Source: Clostridia bacterium (lineage in GTDB: Bacteria > Bacillota > Clostridia > TANB77 > CAG-508). Taken from it: a DNA stretch of 64,000 nt. The stretch covers positions 81,071 to 145,070 of the forward strand of contig JAFXPH010000002.1 in the NCBI GenBank assembly GCA_017528085.1. The letters run 5' to 3'. The notes below the pieces were generated by a model that saw nothing but the letters and a program-made list of their open reading frames with translations, was not told the DNA's origin and did no database searches. Made by a program: the position numbers and the translations under genes. Positions 27,446-35,789 of this stretch are shown here, piece after piece (the first letter of the stretch is position 1; every line of letters starts with the position of its first letter).

Positions 27446-28354
27446 TTACCAAATTCTATATTCTTGGTTGCCATCTTTTGCAACAATGTTTTCTTTGACA
27501 CCTAATTCTTCCATCCATGTTCTTGTCTCAACTGTTTTATATTCTGCAGTGTTAAAGCCTTCTCCTCTGTCATTATCATATAGCCAATCTGGTGTTGGCC
27601 AGAAACATACTTTTGGAGATATTTTTTCGTAAGTTTCCTTAGTTACTCCTTTTTGACCATGATGTGCCATTTGAACTGCATCACAATCTATTTCATCTAA
27701 GTTACCATTTACAAAATCATTTTCTTCTTCAGGTCCTAAGTCACCCAAAAATAGCATAGATTTGTACATATTAGTTACTTTAATAACTACTGATTGATTA
27801 TTTCCACTATTTTCTTTTTGCTCAGGGTTTGGTGTTCTTAGTATTGTAAATATTAAATTATCTAGTGGTATTTCTTCTCTATTTTGAACAATATGAATTT
27901 TATCTCTTACTTCTTCAGTTCTTAGCATTGCTAGCATCTCTTTAATGTCTTCATATCTAGAACTATCATTTTCCATATACCAAGATTCTTCATTAAAGTT
28001 TAAACATATTGTTTTAATTTCAATATTATACTTGCTTGGATTCTTTAGAATACTTAGTAAAACTCCATAATGATCATCATGAGCATGAGTTAAAAACCAA
28101 TAATCTACTACGCCACCATTAGCTATAATCTCATTTGCAACATTTGAAGTATCACCTCTAGTCCCACCATCAATCATAACTAGTTTTCCTTGATCAGTTT
28201 TAATCATATAACCCATTGATTGACGATCAGTCTTTGGTGCAAATTGAGTTACTAATATTCCTTTATCATATCTTCTTTTAACTCCTAATGCTATACATCC
28301 TAAAGTTACTATTAGAATTAAAAGAATTAATACTATCTTTTTCCAAAGTCTCAT
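27446..28354 (-). CDS. Membrane-anchored metallo-beta-lactamase-fold hydrolase
   Basis: A 302-residue protein. Residues 7-25 are a single hydrophobic helix, probably an uncleaved anchor, so the rest lies outside the membrane. VMIDGGTRG (59-67) and FLTHAHDDHYG (87-97, the HxHxDH zinc motif) are typical of the MBL fold, and MAHHGQKG supplies a later histidine. It resembles the ComEC-type hydrolase domain and phosphodiesterase/esterase members. It lies between the ABC ATPase (2-base gap) and the WbdD-like fusion, so it is probably part of the glycan pathway. Its substrate is unknown; a phosphodiester on the surface polymer is one possibility. Confidence 0.82.
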   Translation of the reverse strand: MRLWKKIVLILLILIVTLGCIALGVKRRYDKGILVTQFAPKTDRQSMGYMIKTDQGKLVMIDGGTRGDTSNVANEIIANGGVVDYWFLTHAHDDHYGVLLSILKNPSKYNIEIKTICLNFNEESWYMENDSSRYEDIKEMLAMLRTEEVRDKIHIVQNREEIPLDNLIFTILRTPNPEQKENSGNNQSVVIKVTNMYKSMLFLGDLGPEEENDFVNGNLDEIDCDAVQMAHHGQKGVTKETYEKISPKVCFWPTPDWLYDNDRGEGFNTAEYKTVETRTWMEELGVKENIVAKDGNQEYRIW

Positions 28355-28356
28355 AA

Positions 28357-29658
28357 TTACTTATCTCCTAGTTTAGTAATTTTAATTTTTGAATCGATTC
28401 TTACTGTTCCAACTGTTGGTTTAGTAGTTGTAACTTCTATTAGAAGTGCATCATACTTTCTATTTAGTACAGTAAGAGAACCATCTAAATCATATTTTGT
28501 ACAACTAAATGATAATGTATATTTTCCAGGTGATACTGGAAATCTTTGTCTGAATTCACAAACTGCTATATCTCCTTTTTTATATTCACCTGTTAACTCT
28601 TTTTCTATATCTGTATTTGTTCCTGCTATATCATTTCCTTGGAAGTCTTTTAAAGTCATAGTAAAGATTGGGTCTTTAACATTTTTATTAAACTTAATTT
28701 TTGACTTTAATATAACTTCATCTTGGTTATCGTAAGTATTGATATAGTTTCCATTTAAATCAAACATACCATAGTCAATTACTTCTGCATCTTTAGATCC
28801 ATAATCTGACATATCTGGGTTTTGAATAAAATGTGATTTCCAATCTTCAGTGTCGTTTGAAGGTACATTTCCAATCTTTTCTGCCTCGTTGTCAGCTTGT
28901 TCTTCTTCCTCAATCTCTTCCTCAGTCATACCAACAATTAGCTTCTTATATCTTTCAACTCCTTCTTTAACTTCACCATCATAGATTTTCTTACCCTTTT
29001 CTATGATAATTGTTCTTGTACATTGTCTTAATACATCAGCTACGTTATGTGTTACAAAAAGAATTGTCTTTCCACTTTCTTTAAATTGTTGGAATTTCTT
29101 AAAACATTTTAATTGGAATGCAATGTCACCTACAGATAATACTTCATCAACGATTAATATTTCTGGATCAACATTTATTGCACAAGCAAATGCTAGACGA
29201 GCAAACATACCTGATGAATATGTTTTAACTGGTTGATATAGATGTTCACCGATATCAGCAAAATCAATTATGTCTTGTTTTCTTTCTTCTATCTCTTCAT
29301 TAGATAGTCCCATAACTTGACCATGTTGATATATGTTTTCTATACCAGTTAAGTCACCATTAAAAGCTGCTCCAAGTTCTAGAAGTGAGCTTATTTTTCC
29401 ATTTACTTCTATAGTTCCTGATGTTGGTATTACAACTCCTGTTATCATTTTAAGAAGTGTAGATTTACCTGCACCATTCTTGCCTAAGATTCCAAGTACT
29501 TCACCTTTTTTAACTTCTAAGTTTAAGTTATCCATAGCTCTAAAGTTTGCATGGTTTGTATATCTAGGTAAAACAGCTTCTAGAAGTCTATCTTTCTTTC
29601 TAGCATACATCTTATATTCTTTTACTAAATTTGTAATTTTAATTACTTTTTCGTCCAT
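28357..29658 (-). CDS. ABC transporter ATPase of polysaccharide exporter, Wzt/TagH/RgpD-like
   Basis: I start at the second ATG (29658), which has AAGGA at the right distance. The 433-residue protein has a Walker A motif GILGKNGAGKST at 56-67, signature YSSGMFAR at 147-154, Walker B ILIVDEVLSVGD at 167-178 and switch His 204. An acidic linker leads to a C-terminal domain (about 285-433) rich in beta strands, as in Wzt proteins whose C-terminal domain recognises the finished glycan end. It pairs with the permease at 30663, with a GT2 gene in between. It should power export of lipid-linked polysaccharide. Confidence 0.9.
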   Translation of the reverse strand: MDEKVIKITNLVKEYKMYARKKDRLLEAVLPRYTNHANFRAMDNLNLEVKKGEVLGILGKNGAGKSTLLKMITGVVIPTSGTIEVNGKISSLLELGAAFNGDLTGIENIYQHGQVMGLSNEEIEERKQDIIDFADIGEHLYQPVKTYSSGMFARLAFACAINVDPEILIVDEVLSVGDIAFQLKCFKKFQQFKESGKTILFVTHNVADVLRQCTRTIIIEKGKKIYDGEVKEGVERYKKLIVGMTEEEIEEEEQADNEAEKIGNVPSNDTEDWKSHFIQNPDMSDYGSKDAEVIDYGMFDLNGNYINTYDNQDEVILKSKIKFNKNVKDPIFTMTLKDFQGNDIAGTNTDIEKELTGEYKKGDIAVCEFRQRFPVSPGKYTLSFSCTKYDLDGSLTVLNRKYDALLIEVTTTKPTVGTVRIDSKIKITKLGDK

Positions 29659-29667
29659 AAACATTCC

Positions 29668-30648
29668 TTATTTATTTCTATTTTTAGCCTTTATTATTGG
29701 TCTTACAATAAATGGTAAGTTAAGTATTAAGAAGTTTTTCATCTTATAACCAAAATCTTCGTACTTATAAAGCTTAAAGAATAATCCCCATTTACTAAAG
29801 TTCCAATAATACTTTTGCTTTAGATTTTCAAAATATATTAATGCTTCGTTTGCTAACCTTCTCTTTTCTAAATCAGTAAATCTTGATTCATTTTCAACAA
29901 ATACTGTAAAATGTTCTATTTTAACTCTTATAAATAAATTTCTAATTTCATCTAATGTTTTAAAAGTATCTGATTCTTTTCTAGAACCAATCTTATTATT
30001 CTTGTGTTGTCTATACTTAATTAGTGGTTCTTTAATATAAGCTATCTTTCCTTCTTGAGACACCATTAAAGCTACCCAATAATCATGAAGTATAAACTTA
30101 GATGTATTTGGCATTGGAATAATCTTTGGTATGAAAGAACTCTTACACATCATAGTGCAGCCTGTCATAAAGTTATTTAAGTATAAACTATCAAAGTTAT
30201 TGTACTTTTTAATCTTTCTATATAGTCCTTTTAGTTTCCAATATGACTTATATGTTGTTTTTAAATCTTTATCTACAACTTCTAAGTCTGAATAAACTAA
30301 ATCAGCACCTGATTTTTCCAATTTATCAATTGACTTTTCAATCTTTTTCTCATTCCATATATCATCTTGATCTGAGAACATGAAAAGTTCTGCTTCCACT
30401 TTTTCTAGTAAAAACTCGAAGTTTTTAACTATACCTAAATTCTTATTTTGTTTATATACAATAATTCTTTCGTCTTTTTTCTTATAATCATCTAGTATCT
30501 TCTTTGTATTATCTGTAGAGTTATCATCTGAAATAATTAATCTAAAATCTTTAAAAGATTGATTTAAAATACTATCTAATTGTTCAGTTAAGAATTGTGC
30601 ACCATTGTACGTTGCAAGTAAGATATCTACTTTACTCATAAAATACAT
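29668..30648 (-). CDS. GT2 family glycosyltransferase (RgpB-like)
   Basis: A 326-residue GT-A enzyme with ILLATYNGAQFLTEQ and IISDDNSTDNT at the N terminus and FSDQDDIW as the metal motif, close to the gene at 3624. Two ATGs, at 30648 and 30639, share one AAAGG ribosome site (spacings of about 3 and 12 bases), so the first three residues are uncertain. The C-terminal third is basic with a hydrophobic end. It lies between the exporter permease and ATPase genes, as rhamnosyltransferase genes do in streptococcal rhamnan loci. Rhamnosyl transfer is inferred. Confidence 0.86.
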   Translation of the reverse strand: MYFMSKVDILLATYNGAQFLTEQLDSILNQSFKDFRLIISDDNSTDNTKKILDDYKKKDERIIVYKQNKNLGIVKNFEFLLEKVEAELFMFSDQDDIWNEKKIEKSIDKLEKSGADLVYSDLEVVDKDLKTTYKSYWKLKGLYRKIKKYNNFDSLYLNNFMTGCTMMCKSSFIPKIIPMPNTSKFILHDYWVALMVSQEGKIAYIKEPLIKYRQHKNNKIGSRKESDTFKTLDEIRNLFIRVKIEHFTVFVENESRFTDLEKRRLANEALIYFENLKQKYYWNFSKWGLFFKLYKYEDFGYKMKNFLILNLPFIVRPIIKAKNRNK

Positions 30649-30662
30649 TTACCTTTCGAATA

Positions 30663-31451
30663 TTATAAAACGTCTGAAAAATCTTTCTTATTTTTCTTAA
30701 ATACCATATTTCCCCATAAGAACATTACTAAAGTTACTATCCAGAATATCAAAGTATATAGTCCGTGATGTTCTGTGATAATAGTTGATGATGAAATAAA
30801 TGCTTGTCTAAATCCTTCAACTAAGTATGTGAATGGGAATACTTTAAATAGTATTACTAAACTTCCTTTAATCATTTTTAAGTTCCAGATTATTGGAGTA
30901 AACCACATAAATAGTTGCATCATAATGTTAAGTAGTTGTCCAAAGTCTGGTACTATTGTAGAAAGTGCAGAAGTAAATCTTGTAAATGAAATAATAAAAC
31001 ATAGTGCACATATCATGATGTATACTACTATCAATAGATTTGGAAAGAACCCAAATGCACATGCTGCCATACAAGATATATAAATTAAAAATGCTCCTAT
31101 TATACTCGAAGAAATTAAAGTAATAATAGGAATAATATCAACTGGGAATACTACCTTTTTAACTAAGTAGCTATAGTTCCTAATTGAATTACTTGAAGCA
31201 TTTACTGCATCATTTATAAACATCCATATACTCATTCCTGGCAAGAACCATACTACATATGGATAATGGCCAGATGAACCAGTCTTTAATATGTATTGGA
31301 ATACAATTACATATGTAAGCATAAACACAAATGGTTGTGCAAAGCCCCAAACTGATCCAAGTGATGTATTGGCAAATCTATTCCTAAAGTCATTTCTTCC
31401 AAGTTGAAGAGCAAGCTTTTTATTTTTGTATAAAGTTTTTAAAAATTCCAT
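30663..31451 (-). CDS. ABC-2 type permease of polysaccharide exporter, Wzm/TagG/RgpC-like
   Basis: The ATG at 31451 is preferred because AAAAGG lies about 10 bases upstream; the longer frame from 31475 has no ribosome site. The 262-residue protein starts with LALQLGRNDFRNRFANTSLG, the conserved amphipathic interface helix of polysaccharide exporters. Then come GSVWGFAQPFVFML and six helices typical of the ABC-2 family. With the ATPase at 28357 it forms the exporter for an undecaprenyl-linked glycan. It is the first gene of the long operon, with promoter and inverted repeat at 31491-31530. Confidence 0.9.
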   Translation of the reverse strand: MEFLKTLYKNKKLALQLGRNDFRNRFANTSLGSVWGFAQPFVFMLTYVIVFQYILKTGSSGHYPYVVWFLPGMSIWMFINDAVNASSNSIRNYSYLVKKVVFPVDIIPIITLISSSIIGAFLIYISCMAACAFGFFPNLLIVVYIMICALCFIISFTRFTSALSTIVPDFGQLLNIMMQLFMWFTPIIWNLKMIKGSLVILFKVFPFTYLVEGFRQAFISSSTIITEHHGLYTLIFWIVTLVMFLWGNMVFKKNKKDFSDVL

Positions 31452-31490
31452 AAAAAATGCACCTTTTCTACCCATTTTAAAATCTATAAT

Positions 31491-31519
31491 ATTTTACCAT
31501 TAAAGTACTGATAAATCAA
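31491..31519 (-). promoter_or_regulatory. Predicted promoter of the long export/glycosyltransferase operon
   Basis: TTGATT (31519-31514), a 17-base spacer and TAAAAT (31496-31491) lie on the minus strand, about 40 bases before the permease start. An inverted repeat at 31498-31530 fills the spacer and overlaps the -35 box. Confidence 0.55.
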
Positions 31520-31530
31520 TACTTTTAATG
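31498..31530. repeat. Inverted repeat over the exporter promoter, possible operator
   Basis: Arms CATTAAAGTACTG (31498-31510) and CAATACTTTTAATG (31517-31530) are complementary apart from one mismatch and one extra T, with a 6-base loop. No T run follows on the minus strand, so it does not look like a terminator. Confidence 0.5.
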
Positions 31531-31576
31531 TGTTTATCTTGTGAATTTTTTCCCTTATTTTAAGCCATTTTGAGGT

Positions 31577-31604
31577 AAAAAAAAATAAGGCTTTTTTAGC
31601 CTTA
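31577..31604 (-). terminator. Intrinsic terminator of the phosphoglycerol-transferase-like gene
   Basis: A 7 bp stem TAAGGCT / AGCCTTA (31586-31604) with a 5-base loop is followed on the minus strand by nine T. It begins in the stop codon at 31602. Confidence 0.88.
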
Positions 31605-33095
31605 CTTTTTTAGTATTTTATTTTCATAAAATCTTGAAGATTTCATAAGTTCATTATTAATATAATCTAGTCCAAAGTCTTCTGCTAGAGTACTTTTAGA
31701 AGAAAACAAGTTTGTACCAAGTCCAAGTCTATCTCCTTCTATTCTAGCACCTATTGCTGCAAGCGTAGTTGGATACATATCAAATGATGTATATTCTCTA
31801 TATTTTTCTTTAAAATTTGATGTCTTTAATTCTTCTGGAGGATTGATAATACAGCATACTGAAGTTTTTTCGTATCCATCTGGATATTCATCAGTAATTG
31901 TAGTAGACATTGTCGGATGGTCTCCTACAAATATTATTGTTGTATTATCATAAAAATCTTGAGCCTTTATCCATGTTATAAATTGACTCAGCTGCTTACT
32001 TGCACAGCTTATAATTCTTTTATACCTTTCATCTTTTGGAAGATTTTCATTTGTATCACAATACTTACAAGCAATTCCATCTGGATTATGAGTATCTATT
32101 GTAAGAAGTGATAAATTAAATGGTTTATCTTCAGATGAAAGCTTAGTAAGTTCATCCTTTGCTAAATCATATAAAGCATAATCTAAAAAACCCCAGAACT
32201 CTCTAGGTCCTGTATATAGTCCTGATTCTTTTGCATATTTATAATCAATTATTTCATAATTGCCATGTTGAGATAAATATTTTCCACGTCCACCATATTC
32301 TTTATTTGAGCCCATTATAAATACTTGGTGGTAGCCCTCTTTTTCTAATATCTCACCTAATGTATAAGCATTTGGCATAAAGTATTCAAAATTACCATAA
32401 AGGTTTCCATTCATTGCAGTTAGTAGTGGAAGACCTGATGTTTGAGCTACAATTGATCCAACTGTAAAACCACTTCCAACTGTAAAATTCATTCCACCTA
32501 AAGTGTCTGTATTTGAAAAATTAATATTATTTTTTTCCAGTGTTACAATCTCAGGAATTAGACTTTTATTCATTATTCCATTATCTTCTAATCCTGCATA
32601 TGCTGATTCAATTGACTCTAAATAAATGAATATTAGATTTCTCTTTTCTTTCGGAAATGTTACCTTTACCTCTTTTGGATCTACATAGTTATCTTCTATA
32701 AAAGTACTTACTTCTAGTTTTTTAACAATATAACTATCAATTCTCAAATTAACAATAAAGTATGCAAGTCCACTTAAAGAAAAGTAAATAATAAAATAGA
32801 ACAAAATCTTTTTATATTTTGATAAATCAGTATTTTTATGCTTAATAATAATACAAATAATAGTAATAATTGCTACTACTAAGATTTCTGTTAAAATGAC
32901 TTCTTTTATGAAAGAAAAGATTATTTTATTAGATACATTTTCTACCATTGGATATTTAATTTGAAATAAAATTGCCTCAAAATTATATTCTGCAAAATTG
33001 TTTTTAACCCACTTAGTAAGCAGCATTAAAAAGTATACGAAGATAAGCCAAATAATTAAAATAATTTTCTTTTTATTTATTTTCTTCTTTTCCAT
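31602..33095 (-). CDS. LtaS/OpgB-like phosphoglycerol transferase (sulfatase fold)
   Basis: A 497-residue membrane enzyme. Three or four helices fill residues about 10-125, and an extracytoplasmic alkaline-phosphatase-superfamily domain follows. Visible active-site pieces are FIYLESIES (156-163, metal-binding Glu), GMNFTVGSGFTVGSI with the likely catalytic Thr near 211, LLTIDTHNPDG and FVGDHPT. The TVGSIVAQTSGLPL stretch is closer to OpgB/MdoB than to LtaS. A CKYC pair lies after the THNPDG motif. Such enzymes move glycerol phosphate from phosphatidylglycerol to a glycan or lipid. Lying between the rml operon and the exporter, it may play the part of streptococcal GacH, which decorates a rhamnan with glycerol phosphate (inference). 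Confidence 0.85.
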   Translation of the reverse strand: MEKKKINKKKIILIIWLIFVYFLMLLTKWVKNNFAEYNFEAILFQIKYPMVENVSNKIIFSFIKEVILTEILVVAIITIICIIIKHKNTDLSKYKKILFYFIIYFSLSGLAYFIVNLRIDSYIVKKLEVSTFIEDNYVDPKEVKVTFPKEKRNLIFIYLESIESAYAGLEDNGIMNKSLIPEIVTLEKNNINFSNTDTLGGMNFTVGSGFTVGSIVAQTSGLPLLTAMNGNLYGNFEYFMPNAYTLGEILEKEGYHQVFIMGSNKEYGGRGKYLSQHGNYEIIDYKYAKESGLYTGPREFWGFLDYALYDLAKDELTKLSSEDKPFNLSLLTIDTHNPDGIACKYCDTNENLPKDERYKRIISCASKQLSQFITWIKAQDFYDNTTIIFVGDHPTMSTTITDEYPDGYEKTSVCCIINPPEELKTSNFKEKYREYTSFDMYPTTLAAIGARIEGDRLGLGTNLFSSKSTLAEDFGLDYINNELMKSSRFYENKILKK

Positions 33096-33115
33096 ATTGT
33101 TTTAACCTCATAAAA

Positions 33116-33144
33116 ATTATACAACTTAAGATTTTTTTATTCAA
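33116..33144 (-). promoter_or_regulatory. Predicted promoter of the phosphoglycerol-transferase-like gene
   Basis: TTGAAT (33144-33139), a 17-base spacer and a perfect TATAAT (33121-33116) lie on the minus strand, 20 bases before the start codon and just behind the rml terminator. Confidence 0.65.
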
Positions 33145-33151
33145 TAAAAAA

Positions 33152-33178
33152 CTCCTTTAAATCAATAATTTAAAGGAG
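33152..33178 (-). terminator. Intrinsic terminator of the rml operon
   Basis: A perfect 11 bp stem (CTCCTTTAAAT / ATTTAAAGGAG) has a 5-base loop and is followed by TTTTTT on the minus strand, 16 bases after the rmlB stop. Confidence 0.9.
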
Positions 33179-33194
33179 CTTAAAAATTCTTAAA

Positions 33195-34172
33195 TTAATC
33201 TAATTTCTCTAAATATTCTGGATGAGCTAAGTACCAATCAATTGTCTTAACTATACCATCTTTGAACATTGTTTTTGGTTCCCAACCAAATTCTTCTTTT
33301 AATTTAGTAGGGTCTATAGCATATCTATAGTCATGACCTTTTCTGTCTGTTACAAATTCAATTAATGATTCTGGTTTTCCAAGTCTTTCTAATATTAATT
33401 TAACAATTTCAATATTTCTCTTTTCATTGTGTCCACCAATATTATATCTTTCACCTTTTCTACCTTTATGAAGAACTATATCAACTGCTTCGCAGTGATC
33501 TTCTACATATAACCAGTCTCTAATATTTAAACCTTGACCATAAACTGGAAGTTTTTGATCTTTTAGAGCTCTTGAAATCATATGTGGAATTAATTTTTCA
33601 TAATGTTGATAAGGTCCATAGTTATTTGAACAGTTTGTTACTGATACGTTCATCTTAAATGTTTCAGCATAAGCTAAAGCTATTAAATCTGAACCTGCTT
33701 TTGAAGCTGAATATGGGCTATTTGGTTTAATAGGACTTTTCTCTGTAAAGTATCCTTCTTCTCCAAGTGTTCCATATACTTCATCAGTAGAAATGTGAAC
33801 AAATTTATTCTCTGATCCTTCACCCCAGCATTGTTTAGCAGCTTCAAGCAAAGTATGAGTTCCAATTACATTTGTATGTGTAAATATAAATGGAGTCTTA
33901 ATTGAATTATCAACATGTGATTCAGCAGCAAAATGAACTACTGCATCAATGTCATATTTCTTGAATGTTTCCATTACAAAATCAAAATCACAAATATCAC
34001 CTTGTACGAATGTTATTTTGTCTTTGATTGCATCTAAGTTATGAAGGTTTCCTGCATATGTTAATTTATCAAATACAATGATATTGTATTTTCCTTCATA
34101 TTTTCTTACCATTAATTCTGCAAAGTTTGCACCAATGAAACCAGCAGCGCCTGTTACTAAAATATTTTTCAT
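33195..34172 (-). CDS. rmlB: dTDP-glucose 4,6-dehydratase
   Basis: A 325-residue extended short-chain dehydrogenase, the usual family length. GAAGFIGANF (residues 8-17) binds NAD. STDEVYGTLGE holds the catalytic Asp-Glu pair after the Thr, and YSASKAGSD provides Tyr and Lys. NNYGPYQHYEKLIP and the RDWLYVEDH motif are characteristic of RmlB. It converts dTDP-glucose to dTDP-4-keto-6-deoxyglucose, the second step to dTDP-rhamnose. It is the last gene of the rmlD-A-C-B cluster, 13 bases after rmlC and before a strong terminator. Confidence 0.97.
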   Translation of the reverse strand: MKNILVTGAAGFIGANFAELMVRKYEGKYNIIVFDKLTYAGNLHNLDAIKDKITFVQGDICDFDFVMETFKKYDIDAVVHFAAESHVDNSIKTPFIFTHTNVIGTHTLLEAAKQCWGEGSENKFVHISTDEVYGTLGEEGYFTEKSPIKPNSPYSASKAGSDLIALAYAETFKMNVSVTNCSNNYGPYQHYEKLIPHMISRALKDQKLPVYGQGLNIRDWLYVEDHCEAVDIVLHKGRKGERYNIGGHNEKRNIEIVKLILERLGKPESLIEFVTDRKGHDYRYAIDPTKLKEEFGWEPKTMFKDGIVKTIDWYLAHPEYLEKLD

Positions 34173-34185
34173 CTATATTCTCCTC

Positions 34186-34770
34186 TTATTTTAAATTACT
34201 GAATAAATCAGTATTTTTTAATTCTTCTAATGTTGGCCATAATCCATCTTTCTCAGATGTTAAATATTCTTCTGGTTTCATTCCAGGTACTTCTGGCCAT
34301 ACAATGCCTATTTCTGGATCATTCCATTTTAATCCACCTTCAGCATCATGATTATAAACATCATCACATTTATATGCGAATTCTGCTTCTTCTGAAAGAA
34401 CTAAGAATCCATGAGCAAATCCTTTTGGTATCATGAACATTTTCTTGTTTTCTTCAGATAAAATTACACCTTCCCATTTTCCATATGTAGCACTTCCTGG
34501 TCTTAGATCAACTGCTACGTCAAACACTTCACCTTTGATGCATCTTACTAGTTTTGCTTGAGTATTTTCTTTTTGGAAATGTAATCCTCTTAAAACACCT
34601 TTTTTAGATTTTGATTGGTTATCTTGAACGAATTCACAACTAATTCCAATCTCATCAAAATCAGCTTTACTATATGTCTCCATAAAGTAACCTCTGTTAT
34701 CACCAAATACTGTTGGTTCAATTACATATACACCATCTATTGATGTGTCATTTCTTTTAAATTTTCCCAT
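34186..34770 (-). CDS. rmlC: dTDP-4-dehydrorhamnose 3,5-epimerase
   Basis: A 194-residue cupin of family-typical size. VYVIEPTVFGDNRGYFME at the start, VLRGLHFQ (catalytic His) and RCIKGEVFDVAVDLR are the RmlC signatures, followed by FMIPKGFAHGFLVLSEEAEFAYKCD with the active-site Tyr region. It epimerises C3 and C5 of the 4-keto sugar in dTDP-rhamnose synthesis. A gap of 106 bases separates it from rmlA; that gap holds a hairpin (34844-34863) and a promoter (34802-34830), so rmlC-rmlB can be transcribed separately. Confidence 0.97.
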   Translation of the reverse strand: MGKFKRNDTSIDGVYVIEPTVFGDNRGYFMETYSKADFDEIGISCEFVQDNQSKSKKGVLRGLHFQKENTQAKLVRCIKGEVFDVAVDLRPGSATYGKWEGVILSEENKKMFMIPKGFAHGFLVLSEEAEFAYKCDDVYNHDAEGGLKWNDPEIGIVWPEVPGMKPEEYLTSEKDGLWPTLEELKNTDLFSNLK

Positions 34771-34801
34771 CTATTTGCTCCTTTTTCCTAAATTCTAAAT
34801 T

Positions 34802-34830
34802 ATTCTATCATAATAAAATATCCTTTTCAA
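34802..34830 (-). promoter_or_regulatory. Predicted internal promoter for rmlC-rmlB
   Basis: TTGAAA (34830-34825), a 17-base spacer and TAGAAT (34807-34802) lie on the minus strand, 31 bases before the rmlC start and directly after the hairpin that follows rmlA. Confidence 0.55.
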
Positions 34831-34843
34831 GATTACATAAATA

Positions 34844-34863
34844 TAGGGCATTTCCATGCCCTA
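34844..34863 (-). terminator. Hairpin after rmlA, possible weak terminator or attenuator
   Basis: A perfect 8 bp stem TAGGGCAT / ATGCCCTA has a 4-base loop. The following minus-strand sequence (TATTTATG) is only weakly T-rich, so read-through into rmlC is likely. Confidence 0.55.
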
Positions 34864-34876
34864 CATACAAAATATA

Positions 34877-35788
34877 TTAGTTGAAAAGTTCACTTTCAAA
34901 TACTTCTTTGTATTGTTTGAAGTCTTGATCTGCAACTTTCTTTAAGTATTTTCCGTATTCTGTCTTCTTATATTTTTTAGCTTCTTCTAAAAGAGCATCT
35001 TTACTAATCCATTCATTTCTATATGCAATTTCTTCTAAGCATCCTATTTGAACGCCTTGTCTTAATTGAATAGCTTTAACGAAGTCAGATGCATCTCCTA
35101 ATCTATCTGGAGTTCCTGTATCAAACCAAGCGTAACCACTTCCTAGTGGGATAACTTGAAGTTTACCTTTCTTCATATAAGCTTTGTTTACGTCAGTGAT
35201 TTCAAGTTCTCCTCTTTCTGAAGGTTTAATAGTTTTAGCAATCTTAACTACATCATTATCATAGAAATAGATTCCTGGTACTGCTAAATGAGATTTTGGT
35301 TCGGCTGGTTTTTCTTCTATAGAAATAGCTTTACCTTTTTTATCTATCTCAACAACACCATATGAAGTTGGATCTGCTACTTGGTAACCAAATATAATTC
35401 CACCTTCTTTTAATTTACTTGCTGCTTTCAAAACTCTTTCGATTCTTGATCCATAAATCATGTTGTCACCTAATATAAGTGCAACATTATCATTTCCTAT
35501 AAAATCTGCACCTAGGATAAATGCATCTGCAAGTCCTACTGGTTTTTCTTGGATCTTATATTCAAATTTCATTCCAAGTTTTGAACCATCTCCTAAAAGT
35601 GCTTCAAATGCACCAATGTGAACTGGAGTAGAAATAATTAATACTTCTTTAATTCCAGCCATCATAAGTGTTGATAATGGATAATAAATCATTGGTTTGT
35701 CATATACTGGCAACATTTGTTTTGAAACTGCTAGTGTTACTGGATATAGTCTTGTAGCACTACCTCCTGCTAAAATAATACCTTTCAT
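34877..35788 (-). CDS. rmlA: Glucose-1-phosphate thymidylyltransferase
   Basis: A 303-residue nucleotidyltransferase. The first residues, GIILAGGSATRLYPVT, form the nucleotide-binding loop, and SKQMLPVYDKPMIYYPLSTLM is the RmlA hallmark with catalytic Arg and Lys. ALILGDNMIYG holds the metal-binding Asp, EKPAEPKSHLAVPGIYFYD binds sugar phosphate, and AWFDTGTPDRL lies near the C terminus. It makes dTDP-glucose and commits carbon to dTDP-rhamnose. It follows rmlD by one base. Confidence 0.97.
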   Translation of the reverse strand: MKGIILAGGSATRLYPVTLAVSKQMLPVYDKPMIYYPLSTLMMAGIKEVLIISTPVHIGAFEALLGDGSKLGMKFEYKIQEKPVGLADAFILGADFIGNDNVALILGDNMIYGSRIERVLKAASKLKEGGIIFGYQVADPTSYGVVEIDKKGKAISIEEKPAEPKSHLAVPGIYFYDNDVVKIAKTIKPSERGELEITDVNKAYMKKGKLQVIPLGSGYAWFDTGTPDRLGDASDFVKAIQLRQGVQIGCLEEIAYRNEWISKDALLEEAKKYKKTEYGKYLKKVADQDFKQYKEVFESELFN

Positions 35789-35789
35789 T

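Noticed and set aside
29333..29749. 138-residue plus-strand frame across the ABC ATPase and GT2 genes
   Set aside because: It lies opposite Walker and signature motifs of a certain ATPase and spans two real genes.
31602..33095. Considered as LtaS proper
   Set aside because: Fewer membrane helices and a threonine-site context nearer to OpgB/MdoB, plus glycan-locus context; only the superfamily is certain.
33683..33865. 60-residue alternative minus-strand frame within rmlB
   Set aside because: It overlaps conserved RmlB motifs in a different frame and has no support.
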